From Pyrus communis (taxonomy: Eukaryota; Streptophyta; Magnoliopsida; Rosales; Rosaceae): 64,000 nucleotides of DNA. The notes under the pieces were generated by a model, which did no database searches, was not told the origin of the DNA, and was given only the letters and a program-made list of their open reading frames with translations. Each line of letters opens with the position of its first letter. The stretch's first letter is position 1. Position numbers and translations under genes: made by a program. Of the stretch, positions 1-10,799 are shown piece after piece. The DNA lies in contig NC_084803.1 in assembly GCF_963583255.1 (NCBI RefSeq), forward strand, positions 24,712,428 to 24,776,427, given 5' to 3'.

Positions 1-107
1 AATTAAGTCCAAATACATAATTGAAACATAATTAAGTCGGAATACATAACATATTAAAAAACACCTTAAATTTAAATATTGTCGTACAAAACATCAATTT
101 AAAACTA

Positions 108-495
108 CTATTTGGATGATCCTGGTCCATTCCACAAGACTTCATAACGCCATCGATTGTAACCTCCCTCCAACGCATTATCCATCAACTTCATCAACTG
201 TTCGTCATCAAGAGTATACTTACACTGTTACACATATATGCAAATAATTAATTTCAACATATAACTAAAAATTTCACAACCTTAATTATTAATCCATCAA
301 GAATAATATACTTACTAATACTTCATCCATCATAGCCTTCTTCACATTCCCGAGCACATCTTCCCAAGAATGCCACTCACCAGTGGGACAATTATTCCCC
401 ATGGCTACAACGATCGCATGCACAAACTCAAAATGATTCTTTAAATTATGCGGGTTGGCATTGCGTACACTCTCACCCTTGTTCTTATCCGCCAT
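108..495 (-). CDS. Small two-exon CACTA-borne protein, unknown function
   Basis: Predicted join of exon 1 (495 to 316, 60 codons from an ATG) and exon 2 (224 to 108, 38 codons plus TAG). The donor is TTA|GTAAGT and the acceptor is AACAG|TGT, both in phase 0, with a 91-bp AT-rich intron, giving about 98 residues. The product is hydrophilic: residues 20-45 contain NHFEFVHAIVVAMGNN and the C-terminal part is acidic, then aromatic (GYNRWRYEVLWNG). I recognise no domain. It begins about 300 bp inside the CACTA end, behind the subterminal repeats, the usual place for a gene of such an element. It may be an accessory gene or the tail of a larger one; the splice model is inferred. Confidence 0.45.
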
Positions 496-579
496 CCTAG
501 CACGAACAGAATTTTGAAGAATAAGGATAATAAAATTGTGAAGAATTAGGATAGCAGAAACGAATATTTATAGGTAGGT

Positions 580-802
580 TAGGACCTTTGCACGACGAAG
601 CCTTTGTTGCACAAGTTTTTCGCGCCAAACAAAATTACCCCGCGTTTTCTTGCTCACTTTATGTGACGCCAGCGATTATTCGTCGTGCAAAATTTTTTTT
701 CTCCTCTCTTTTCTATTTTGCGGGAGGAAGTGTATTTTTCGCCGCGCAAGTATGTCTTGCGTGGCAAAATGTTCGTCGTGCAAGCTGTTTTTTCTACTAG
801 TG
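580..802 (-). repeat. CACTA subterminal repeat region
   Basis: This stretch has many short direct and inverted copies of a TTTGCACGACGAA / CGTCGTGCAAA-like word and variants such as CGCGCCAAA. Arrays of short motifs close to the end are typical of CACTA elements, where they act as transposase binding sites. The 70-residue plus-strand open frame here is an accident of the repeats. Confidence 0.65.
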
Positions 803-819
803 TTATGAGTTGGATTCAA

Positions 820-2800
820 TGATAAGAGCATATTTATGCGACTTAATTGGCTTGTTCTCATGCATTTACGTTGTGTTTCTTTAGTTATTTTAGTCCTTTA
901 TGCCATTTTCGTGTGTTTCTAGGTTCATATGGCTAAGGAAGCAAAAAGGTGCATTTTGGAGCATTTTGGAGCAAAATTGGGCTTGGAATGGATAGCATAT
1001 GCTTGGAGCAAAAGGAATGGACGAAATTGAAGACCTAAAGATCTTATGTTCGAGCAATATCAAGGACTCCTACCTATTCTAGGCCACAAAACAATGTCCC
1101 TTGCAACAAAACACCCATTGCCGTGCAAGGGGGAGCATTTTGGGTCCATTTTATGAACTTAAACCCTAGCCCTTTAACCTTGCAGCCCTATTCTGATTTA
1201 TTCACTTCCATATTCCCTCTTTAATCCACATGCATTCATCATCATTCACCCTTGCTTGCAGCCACATGCTTTCCCATTCTTTAAATCAGCCACATGCACC
1301 CAAACAAGCCTTTGCCGTGCATAACCTTGGCAATTCCAGCTTTCCACCAACCAACCTAGTTGTCATTCCACATGCATTCCCTCTTTAATCATTCCCTCCT
1401 AGCTGCCATTCACATGCTCTCCCATCCATTCTCTCCCTATAAAACCATGCAATGCATTCATACACACCATTCCCATTCACAATACAAAACAATCACACAA
1501 CACACCATCACAAAACAGCCATTGTGCCGTGCCTTCCATTCCATTTTCTGCAGCCATCTCCATCAATTTCAGCCACCATCCAACCTTCATACACACTCCC
1601 CATCCCTCCAAAACACTACCCTACCATCATACATCCATTCCTCCATACAAATACCACCCCAAAACCTATCCTTAGACCTTGTGCCGCAACAAAGAGGAGG
1701 AGAAGAGAGGCCTAAACGTTCATACAATTCAAGTTTGAGTTGTTGGAATTTTTAGGTGTTTCCTTTCCTTGATTTCAATGGTTAAATTTACTTATCTTTG
1801 TCTTGTACGTATGAGGAACTAAACCCCCTTTAGCTAGGGGGTGATTCGAAACCATGTTTATGCTTGCAATATGAATTGATTACCTTTGGTTGGAATTTCA
1901 TGAGTTGTGGATTCAATTTGTTTAACTGTTTGATTGATAACTTATTTATGTATGTTTATTGAGAGTGCACGCTTAATTTTCATGCATGAATATGACGCTA
2001 GAATATAAGTGAGTTTCACCTAATAGTTATGAACTTATATTCACAAGTAGTGGAGGTTGCTTATAAACAATCGCGTTAAATGAATTCTTGGCAAGAGTAT
2101 CATGCTTTTCATAGTTACAAATGCCTTGTCGATGCTTATGATTTCCAAAGAATGTAATGATTCTAACTTGTATCTTTATCATGCTGTTCATATAGAGAAC
2201 TTGTTAGGAATAATTTGATTGCGATGCATATTCATCCAATTCAATGATTCTAGGGAAATCTGAAGGTTAATTTAAGCGGACCTAATTAACTTGGAGCGTC
2301 GAGTTTCATAATTTATCGAAAGACCAACTGAAAATCAATCTTGTATGCAAGTGTAACATGTGTGGAGAAGAACCTTCTAGCTAGCATTCATCCATATTTT
2401 CATCACATTCATATTTACATTCTGCCTTTAAATTACAATCTGTGCATTTTATTTAATTTCATCAAAAACTCAATCCCCCCATATTTTGCTGAGTCTTAGT
2501 CATTCGAATTTGTTTTATTTTGTGTCTTTAAGCATTTGGAGTCATAAACACTTTTAAATTCGTCCAAATTAAGTTCTAGTTTCTGTTTTGAGTCTTTTGA
2601 TTTGTTTTAGTGTTTTAAGTGTTTAGTTTTGCATTCTTTGAGTCTAGTTTAGTGTTTTAAACTTTATTTTACGTTTTTGATTCAGTTTCCAAGTGATTTT
2701 GCAATCCCTCCTAATCCCCGGTTAAGAACGATCCCTACTTATACATATACTACAATTGTCACAAGAGGGTTTAATTTGTGTGCGTATAATTCTCACATCA
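820..2800 (+). repeat. 5' LTR of the non-autonomous element
   Basis: The LTR starts TGATAAGAGC and ends TCTCACATCA, and is matched base for base in length by 6784-8764. The 131-codon open frame at 1360-1755 is a low-complexity His/Ser/Thr-rich shadow over a C-rich stretch and recurs in the other LTR; I do not consider it a gene. CTATAAAACC at about 1438 is a candidate TATA box for element transcription. Confidence 0.92.
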
Positions 2801-2805
2801 AATTT

Positions 2806-2822
2806 TGGCGCCGTTGCCGGGG
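2806..2822 (+). other. Primer-binding site, tRNA-Asp type
   Basis: TGGCGCCGTTGCCGGGG is an exact complement of the 3' end of plant tRNA-Asp (including CCA) and lies 5 bp inside the 5' LTR. This primer is typical of Athila-group gypsy elements. Confidence 0.9.
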
Positions 2823-2929
2823 ATTAGCAAAGTTGCTAATCCCTTGGATTGTTCGTTTCTGTTATGTATTTTAGTTTTAGTTTCTGATTTGTGTTTTGTT
2901 TGTTGATTTAGGTACTAGAGAAGCACAAC

Positions 2930-3079
2930 ATGGCACTTGATAATGCTTCTCTTTTGTCACAGCTCATGGAAAGGTCCCAAATGCAAAGCGTTGGTACATT
3001 TGATCTAGAATTTAAACCATTACCGGATCATTTCAAGTATCACCTTCCATTCAAAGATCAATTCCATGCCGTTGATTAA
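2930..3079 (+). pseudogene. 49-codon gag-start remnant joined to a pre-RT motif
   Basis: An ATG at the normal gag position opens a 49-residue frame ending in TAA just before an A-rich tract. Its second half reads LEFKPLPDHFKYHL, which resembles the LELKPLP-HLKY motif found immediately before reverse transcriptase in Athila/Tat polyproteins. The original gag, protease and most of pol therefore seem to have been deleted so that the first codons of gag meet a short piece of pol. The short frame may matter only as a leader. Confidence 0.5.
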
Positions 3080-3115
3080 AAAAAAAAAAAAAATAATAAT
3101 AATAATAATAAAGCA
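3080..3115 (+). repeat. Poly-A / (AAT)n tract
   Basis: A run of A followed by about six AAT units sits exactly between the gag remnant and the antisense ORF. It could be a deletion or insertion scar or slippage product at the junction where the coding region was lost. Confidence 0.6.
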
Positions 3116-3125
3116 GATGTAGCCT

Positions 3126-3743
3126 TTACAAAGGTTGTTTACGTGAAGCCCCACTACTTGGCAAAACTCCAGGAGCGGGAGGCATCAAAGATAGATCATT
3201 CGAGGCCTCAATACTTGGTGGAACGCTAGATGACCCAGGAAAAAGGTGCCTCTGGAAGAAAGCCGCAAACCTTTGACGGTCACTTTGAATTCGACCATTA
3301 GAGTCTTGCAGCTGGTCAAGCTTCCTCTTCATGCTTGTCGAATAGTTATTTGCAAGCACGTGCAAACTTCTATTCTCGTGCTTAAGCTGTTTGATCTCTT
3401 GCTTAAGATTTTCCACCTCCGCCATCAATGATTCAACTTGGCGGGATTGAGCAAGTAGGCGTTGGCCCATGTTGGACACAGAGCCCGCACACTGAACACT
3501 GAGAGCTAGGGACTCTTGAACGGCCAACTCATCGGACCGTCCTGAAAGCAGCCTACTATCTTTTGGAGTGAGGAGGTTCCTAGCTACTATCGTAGCTGTT
3601 GTTGCATCCTTCATCATGGAGTCTTCACCTGTAAGAGGGCCATTAGAAGATAAGAAAGAAGGGCACCATACATTTACCTGACGCGGCGCACCCGGATCAC
3701 TGCTGAGACTCAAATCTAAGCAAATGTTAGAAGGGTTAGCCAT
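3126..3743 (-). CDS. Antisense ORF of the LTR element, 205-residue coiled-coil protein
   Basis: The frame runs from ATG at 3743 (an upstream TTG at 3749 is in frame but not a start) to TAA at 3126, on the strand opposite to the element. Residues about 1-30 are Ser/Pro/Leu-rich (NICLDLSLSSDPGAP). Residues about 75-100 contain LALSVQCAGSVSNMGQRLL. A charged heptad region around 105-155 (VENLKQEIKQLKHENRSL) predicts a coiled coil, and the tail is Pro/Ser-rich. There is no catalytic motif or membrane segment. It is the only long intact frame in the element interior. From memory, similar frames recur in plant retrotransposon annotations, but I cannot name a family. No promoter is assigned; function unknown. 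Confidence 0.6.
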   Translation of the reverse strand: MANPSNICLDLSLSSDPGAPRQVNVWCPSFLSSNGPLTGEDSMMKDATTATIVARNLLTPKDSRLLSGRSDELAVQESLALSVQCAGSVSNMGQRLLAQSRQVESLMAEVENLKQEIKQLKHENRSLHVLANNYSTSMKRKLDQLQDSNGRIQSDRQRFAAFFQRHLFPGSSSVPPSIEASNDLSLMPPAPGVLPSSGASRKQPL

Positions 3744-4291
3744 TTTCAAAGATGTTAAAAGAGAAGGGTTGGATGTAGTAAAATCTCAAAGGGCCGGAGA
3801 CGATTTTCACGAATGGGCAATCTTCAAAGTGTGCATGTTAGAGGTGATCGAGACCACTATAAAAGGAGATGCGACACAACCACCGATTCAAACAGCCGGA
3901 TTTTCCTGCGTAAAGCCGAATTTTCCTGCGTAAAGTTCGCCAACACTTTTCAGATGCAATCTCGGCTTTTCAGATATCACATGCAACTTTGTCAAAAGAT
4001 CTCTAACAAAGTTGAAAATGCGTGGAGGTCATTATCCCAACTACACACTTTTGCCGACAAGCGTGGGTGACACAGCCGCATCCGCACTACTACTTGCCAT
4101 TAAAATTCCTATATAGGTCAACATTCATGGCACGGTATACATCCAAAAACGCATTACTCTTCTTCTCGGCCGAGAATGTAGCTGCAACCAAACCTCTCAA
4201 CATGCTCAGTTTTCTTCTTCCCTTGAGAACACCTATTCAACCATTGATGTACCCCCAAAGAAGATACCAGATGCCTGGAGTACAGATGAGG

Positions 4292-4413
4292 CAGGAGGAA
4301 ACGGTAGATCGAAGCATGTGGAGACAAGCGCAACAAATATATGTGCTGATTCAGGAGGAAACGGTAGATCGAAGCATGTGGAGACAAGCACAACAAATAT
4401 ATGTGCTGATTCA
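4292..4413 (+). repeat. Two-unit 60-bp tandem duplication
   Basis: AGGAGGAAACGGTAGATCGA and the following 40 bases occur twice in a row with one obvious difference (AAGCGCAAC against AAGCACAAC). The unit length is a multiple of three, so open frames crossing it show a 20-residue repeat, but none of those frames looks coding. Confidence 0.9.
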
Positions 4414-5095
4414 TTCGCTGCTTCTTCAAAAGCAAAAGTATCTCATATCATCAAAGGCGAAAGCAAAGGTATCTCATATCATGCTCTTTCCCTGTCCTTT
4501 CCTTTGTCCTTGTTCTTACTCGCATGGCAAAGAGAAAGAGAGCAATCAGCGGCACTTGGAGTCAGTCTTCCGATCTAGAACCGACTACCTGGAATCTATT
4601 CCTGGTTGCTTACCTAGTATTGCTCTCGAGTAGTCATCTTCAGCGGTTGATACACTGCCAGAGAAGGGACCACATCTGCTTGGAGAACAGCTAAGACGAG
4701 TGACAATGAAACATCAATCTTGTGGATCGTCAGCAAACGCAGCAACTGCATATGCTGAGTTATCTTCTAACCCTCTTCAATACGAATTGGAAAGATTGAA
4801 CAAAGAAACAGGTCAGCACCTCCACCTCGTACTTGCCTGCCATGTGTCTGAATCCTGAAACCGCTCATGGACCTTCGGGGGAGACCAAAAGAATCCTCCA
4901 GCCCAGTTCAAGAATAAGCCTATGGAATCACCAAGATCAAGCCTCAATGCAATCACCAAGGAGAAGATGGAATTTACACTCCATAACCAGATTTGCGTCC
5001 CTAAACTCTTTTCTTTGTTAGTTACATTCTGCCATGTTTAGTATGTTTTGTTGCTATTTGTGTGTTTGTTTTTGTTAGGTGTGATTTTAAGCTTA

Positions 5096-6783
5096 AAACA
5101 TTGAGGACAATGTTTGATTCAAGTGTGGGGGGGGGGGGGGGTAACTAATGTTGTTGATGCAAATTCGTGGGATTTTATCACCCATAACTTCCAATGTTAT
5201 TCCTTGCTGTTTTTAAGTGTTTTTAAGCTATTTTAGAGTGTTTTAGTGTGTGTTGACTTAAAACTCCGAAAATCACATAAAAATTTGATTGCGATGTTTT
5301 GAAAAGCCTAAAAGGAGTGTTTTGAGTCGTTTTTGTGTGTTTGTGTCTTAGGGTACCTTCCAACACAATGATGAGGATTTGGTTTGTAATTGCATGACTG
5401 TTAAAAAGATTTATAAACATGGAGAAAAGTTTGATTTACTCTTGGTATATGCTTGGTTATGGTTATAATGTATGACTTCACATGCAATCATAAAAGAAAA
5501 ATTCGTTTTTGTAACATGCTTGAAGGAAGGAACTCAAACAAACGCTACAACCTTGTGAGACTTGAGCCTAAACGTTATTTGGAGAGTTAAAATCTGTGCA
5601 TTGTTGTTTTCTAAAGTCGTTGCATGGTCTCATTATTCTTTGCTTGGTTACTACTTAGAAGGCGTTTCATCACTTAGTTCCAAATGCTAGAACTCATGCC
5701 CATTTCATTCAAAGCATGTTATTGATTTGCATAACACATATTCAAGATGAAGTTGTGTAGTGACCACCATCACAGCCAAAAAGCCATGTGCCCTTAACTC
5801 ATTTTGTGTTTAAGTTTAACCCCATTGAGCCGTGTTAGCCCATGTTCTTTGTCAACCCACATTATTCTCACCTAGCCTAGAATAGGACCATCCTTACCCT
5901 TGTTCTTGAAGCATAGTAAGTATGAATGAATTCCTTTTGATTAATGTGTTGTAGAAAATAAGTGTGGGGGAAGGATTATTGATGAGAGTTGTTGTGCCAT
6001 AGGCACGGCTAGAAAAGAAAAGAAAATAAAAGAAAAATAAGTGAGAATGAACTCACAAGTGTTGGTTGTTAAAGAAAGAATCCAAAAAGTTGAATATGAC
6101 CCTAAGTTTTGTGTGACTTCCCCTTGGGTGTTCAAAGTTGATTTTTGCGTTCTAAAGGGAATTCTAAATGTCTAATTCATTACTTTGCTCACTATTGCTT
6201 AAAGAACTTTTGTTTATCCCTATCTTTCTTTGTTATCCAAACACCCCAAGCCCCAGTACAACCCGTGACTTCAATCTTGAGTGTTATGTGTTTCAATTTG
6301 TGGAGTTTGAACTTGGTATGAGCATATGGTTTCATTGGTTCTCGCATCTAAGTAGTAGCATTCCATTCATGAGATCATACCTAAACATGCTTATTAACTC
6401 CAGAAATTGCTTTCTTTTTGATACATATATGTGAGTGCTCGTTTTCATTTTTACATCAATCTTCTCACATGTAACTAGATTAGGGTGTGTAGTTAGAAAA
6501 TCTGAGTGAAGATTGAGTGCATATCTTGTAAGGAATTGAGCAAATTCTCTAAGGCATGTTACTACATTCAAAACATGGTTTTAAATGCTTAATTGTGAAC
6601 TAATATGTGGTGACTATGATTAAGTATGTACTTAAGTGTAAGGATGATTAAAATCTATGTGAGTAATGTTCTTGAACATGTCATGTGCATTAAGAACCCC
6701 TGAGACCATTGTTGGAAGGTTTAGGTTTTGTTTTGTTTTTCTGTTTTGCTCGAGGACTAGCAAAAGCTAAGTGTGGGGGAGTT
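5096..6783 (+). other. 3' non-coding part with three AAGTGTGGGGG tracts, including the PPT
   Basis: AAACATTG-AGGA-CAATGTTT (5096-5115) is a perfect 8-bp inverted repeat followed by a G run (5121-5141). This block is the recognisable post-integrase region of Athila-like elements. The word AGTGTGGGGG occurs again at 5961-5970 and finally at 6770-6780, directly before the 3' LTR, where it is the polypurine tract priming plus-strand DNA. The intervening sequence has only short frames and I see no gene in it. Confidence 0.7.
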
Positions 6784-8764
6784 TGATAGGAGCATATTTA
6801 TGCGACTTAATTGGCTTGTTCTCATGCATTTACGTTGTGTTTCTTTAGTTATTTTAGTCCTTTATGCCATTTTCGTGTGTTTCTAGGTTCATATGGCTAC
6901 GGAAGCAAAAAGGTACATTTTGGAGCATTTTGGAGCAAAATTGGGCTTGGAATGGATAGCATATGCTTGGAGCAAAAGGAATGGACGAAATTGAAGACCT
7001 AAAGATCTTATGTTTGAGCAATATCAAGGACTCCTACCTATTCTAGGCCACAAAACAATGTCCCTTGCAACAAAACACCCATTGTCGTGCAAAGGGGAGC
7101 ATTTTGGGTCCATTTTATGCACTTAAACCCTAGCCCTTTAACCTTGCAGCCCTATTCTGATTTATTCACTTCCATATTCCCTCTTTAATCCACATGCATT
7201 CATCATCATTCACCCTAGCTTGCAGCCACATGCTTTCCCATTCTTTAAATCAGCCACATGCACCCAAACAAGCCTTTGCCGTGCATAACCTTGGCAATTC
7301 CAGCTTTCCACCAACCAACCTAGTTGTCATTCCACATGCATTCCCTCTTTAATCATTCCCTCCTAGCTGCCATTCACATGCTCTCCCATCCATTCTCTCC
7401 CTATAAAACCATGCAATGCATTCATACACACCATTCCCATTCACAACACAAAACAATCACACAACACACCATCACAAAACAGCCATTGTGCCGTGCCTTC
7501 CATTCCATTTTCTGCAGCCATCTCCATCAATTTCAGCCACCATCCAACCTTCATACACACTCCCCATCCCTCCAAAACACTACCCTACCATCATACATCC
7601 ATTCCTCCATACAAATACCACCCCAAAACCTATCCTTAGACCTTGTGCCGCAACAAAGAGGAGGAGAAGAGAGGCCTAAACGTTCATACAATTCAAGTTT
7701 GAGTTGTTGGAATTTTTAGGTGTTTCCTTTCCTTGATTTCAATGGTTAAATTAACTTATCTTTGTCTTGTACGTATGAGGAACTAAACCCCCTTTAGCTA
7801 GGGGGTGATTCGAAACCATGTTTATGCTTGCAATATGAATTGATTACCTTTGGTTGGAATTTCATGAGTTGTGGATTCAATTTGTTTAACTGTTTGATTG
7901 ATAACTTATTTATGTATGTTTATTGAGAGTGCACGCTTAATTTTCATGCATGAATATGACGCTAGAATATAAGTGAGTTTCACCTAATAGTTATGAACTT
8001 ATATTCACAAGTAGTGGAGGTTGCTTATAAACAATCGCGTTAAATGAATTCTTGGCAAGAGTATCATGCTTTTCATAGTTACAAATGCCTTGTCGATGCT
8101 TATGATTTCCAAAGAATGTAATGATTCTAACTTGTATCTTTATCATGCTGTTCATATAGAGAACTTGTTAGGAATAATTTGATTGCGATGCATATTCATC
8201 CAATTCAATGATTCTAGGGAAATCTGAAGGTTAATTTAAGCGGACCTAATTAACTTGGAGCGTCGAGTTTCATAATTTATCGAAAGACCAACTGAAAATC
8301 AATCTTGTATGCAAGTGTAACATGTGTGGAGAAGAACCTTCTAGCTAGCATTCATCCATATTTTCATCACATTCATATTTACATTCTGCCTTTAAATTAC
8401 AATCTGTGCATTTTATTTAATTTCATCAAAAACTCAATCCCCCCATATTTTGCTGAGTCTTAGTCATTCGAATTTGTTTTATTTTGTGTCTTTAAGCATT
8501 TGGAGTCATAAACACTTTTAAATTCGTCCAAATTAAGTTCTAGTTTCTGTTTTGAGTCTTTTGATTTGTTTTAGTGTTTTAAGTGTTTAGTTTTGCATTC
8601 TTTGAGTCTAGTTTAGTGTTTTAAACTTTATTTTACGTTTTTGAGTCAGTTTCCAAGTGATTTTGCAATCCCTCCTAATCCCCGGTTAAGAACGATCCCT
8701 ACTTATACATATACTACAATTGTCACAAGAGGGTTTAATTTGTGTGCGTATAATTCTCACATCA
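6784..8764 (+). repeat. 3' LTR of the non-autonomous element
   Basis: The length and termini are identical to the 5' LTR. Differences include G for A at the sixth base and a few scattered substitutions. It is followed by the TSD TTCAA (8765-8769). Confidence 0.92.
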
Positions 8765-8769
8765 TTCAA

Positions 8770-9758
8770 TCATTGGTTCAAGATGAACCCTTTCTATTTG
8801 TAACACCTTCTGAAGCAATTTCCAAAACCTTAATGCAAATATCAATATCTATTTCATTTGTATACTTTATACAAAACTTTGTTTTAACCTTGAGACCATT
8901 GTAATACCATACTAACAATAAATTCATATTATTAATACTTCATCTAACATGAAGTTCCATTTGTAAATAGGTTATTGTCACTTTGGTTTAGGACCTAAGT
9001 GAATGCATGCTTCTAGAGTCTCACTCCGACATTCCTTTCTCGAAGGTAATACTCTATTAGTTACTGTGGTTTTGATCATGGGCTTCATTAATGTCCTAAA
9101 GTGATTTCCATGATTGTCATTCATTTTTGGATATCACATCACAAGTCCATACATGTGTACTTTTGTGATTTTATGATATATTCTTTCTAAGGATCATGGG
9201 CGTAGTTTTCTATCATACACAGAAATACTTTCACAAATCTTCAGCATTTGAGATTTTGTTACCTTATACAACATATTTGACACAGACAACTATATCACTT
9301 AGTCCTCTCTCAATTGACTTCATTTATTTTAATTCTAATTTTAAGTTTATGCTTCAAAATTAACCATGTCACCTTTTGCCATTTTGAGTTACAATTGTTT
9401 TCACTACGTGTACCAAATAGACTTCATTTGAAAACTTTGTTGCTCAAAAGTTTAACATTACTCCGACTGACCTTGTTGTAACTAAGCATTCACTCGAAAC
9501 TTCAAGAAAACCTTAACACTTAAATTTTCTTGATTTAAGTGCACATAGCTCCCACTAACTTGTCCTGGATCTATTGACAATCTTCAAGATTCATTAGTTT
9601 ATTGTTTAGATGAACATACACAAAAGGATTTCTTCTCTAGTAATCCATCAGGATTAAATGTACATCCAATACTAAATTGTGACTTGTTTTATCAAGTTCT
9701 TTAATTTAAAACATATGGTGTCAAATACCATACTTCAAGTTTTAGTCATACTAAGACT
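8770..9758. other. Unassigned AT-rich sequence
   Basis: There is no open frame of interest on either strand. The stretch continues across the solo LTR insertion at 16418-17673, and the two pieces probably belong to one old, unrecognised element or intergenic spacer. Confidence 0.4.
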
Positions 9759-10412
9759 TTTCATGTAAAACCCTGAATTTGTACTAGTATTTTCCAGCCA
9801 ATAGGAGACTTTATATTGTTTGTCCATTTATATTTTATTTTCTATTATTCATTTATTCATTTTTGCATGGCGGTCGACTCACCATGTCCTGAAGTCACTA
9901 CACCACGTCCAATAACTAAGGTGTATGTTTTCATAATTTGCACGTGGTTAGGCGTCTTTCACCCACCCAGTTCCTTTAAGCTTGACACACATAAGCCATC
10001 TTTATATCATATTTATCAAGTTTCCTACTTAGCCATATGAAATATACGACACATAATGACGTGTCACTTACCTTATCATGAATTGCCACTTGGCCTTGCA
10101 TTCCATGAGTCATCAGCCACGTGTTCCTTTGAGAATTGCACCAAAGTTTCTTCTCAACCCATCAAGATGCCTATTTCTTCCTTTACAGCCGACCTTTGCC
10201 TACTATATATAGCTTGCTACCTTTCTTTGCCATTTGTCCATAATATGTTGTGCGTGACATGTAGCTTGCAGGCAAAGTATTAGTTTTAATATTTGTGCTT
10301 ATGTATATATATATATATATAAAGAGGGAGTAAGAAGATATATGAGTGGAAATATACATGGCATTAGGAGTGATCAAGGTATTTGTTCAAGTACGTGGAG
10401 TCTAGTTATTGC

Positions 10413-10728
10413 TATTGGAAGAAGTTCTAGGGTTAGTATAAATCCTAGTCGGCAAGCATGGGTGTATGTACCTGCCATCATTACAACTATAGTCATCATT
10501 GCCATAAAGGAAAGACAGCAAGGGTGTGCACTCTGGAAAGGAATGTTGCATGTGATTGCTGACTCCTGGACAGCAGGGAGGTCATTTACTTTGTATTATT
10601 GCTGCATGTGTGCTGTTGCATCCGGTTACAAGGGTGTAAAGCTTTCTTTGTATTGTGTATAAGTATGCCTTCCCATAAGGCCTTCTATGATATGAAATGT
10701 ATTACAATTCAAGTCAGAAAAATCAATA
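10413..10728 (+). repeat. 5' LTR of the copia element (TATTG...CAATA)
   Basis: The boundaries are fixed by the matching TSDs; choosing TG...CA ends three bases further in would leave flanks that do not match. The termini are thus of the rare non-canonical TA...TA type. A TATGAAATGTATTACA tail is present near the 3' end. Confidence 0.9.
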
Positions 10729-10740
10729 TGGTATCAGAGC
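10729..10740 (+). other. Primer-binding site, initiator tRNA-Met
   Basis: TGGTATCAGAGC abuts the LTR end with no gap. It is the standard plant copia primer site. Confidence 0.95.
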
Positions 10741-10799
10741 GGTGATCTCTATCGACCTGCTTCTGAGTACCGTCTTCCTGTTTCCTATTCTTATCCATC

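Larger units (their letters stand above)
1..802 (-). mobile_element. CACTA (En/Spm-type) transposon, one end only
   Basis: The minus strand begins at 802 with CACTAGTAG, the classical CACTA terminal motif, followed by a run of A and a subterminal region. The 3 bp outside it are TTA (803-805), the expected TSD size; the partner end lies left of the window so the TSD cannot be confirmed. The element contains a small spliced gene at 108-495. The end lies 17 bp from the LTR retrotransposon that starts at 820, so the two insertions are neighbours rather than nested. Confidence 0.75.
820..8764 (+). mobile_element. Complete non-autonomous LTR retrotransposon (Athila/gypsy-like)
   Basis: Two 1981-bp LTRs (820-2800, 6784-8764) start TGATA and end ACATCA. 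The TSD TTCAA is present at 815-819 and 8765-8769. The primer site matches tRNA-Asp and a purine tract precedes the 3' LTR. The 3983-bp interior lacks protease, RT and integrase. It retains a 49-codon gag-start remnant, an antisense 205-residue ORF and a long non-coding 3' part. By my reading the LTRs differ at about eleven positions (~0.6%), so insertion was recent and must have used enzymes from another element. It is LARD-like. The Athila/gypsy assignment rests on the tRNA-Asp primer site and the 3' non-coding motif. Confidence 0.9.

Noticed and set aside
1360..1755. 131-residue His/Ser/Thr-rich ORF (and its copy at 7324-7719)
   Set aside because: It lies inside both LTRs, has low-complexity composition, overlaps another frame of similar length and shows no domain.
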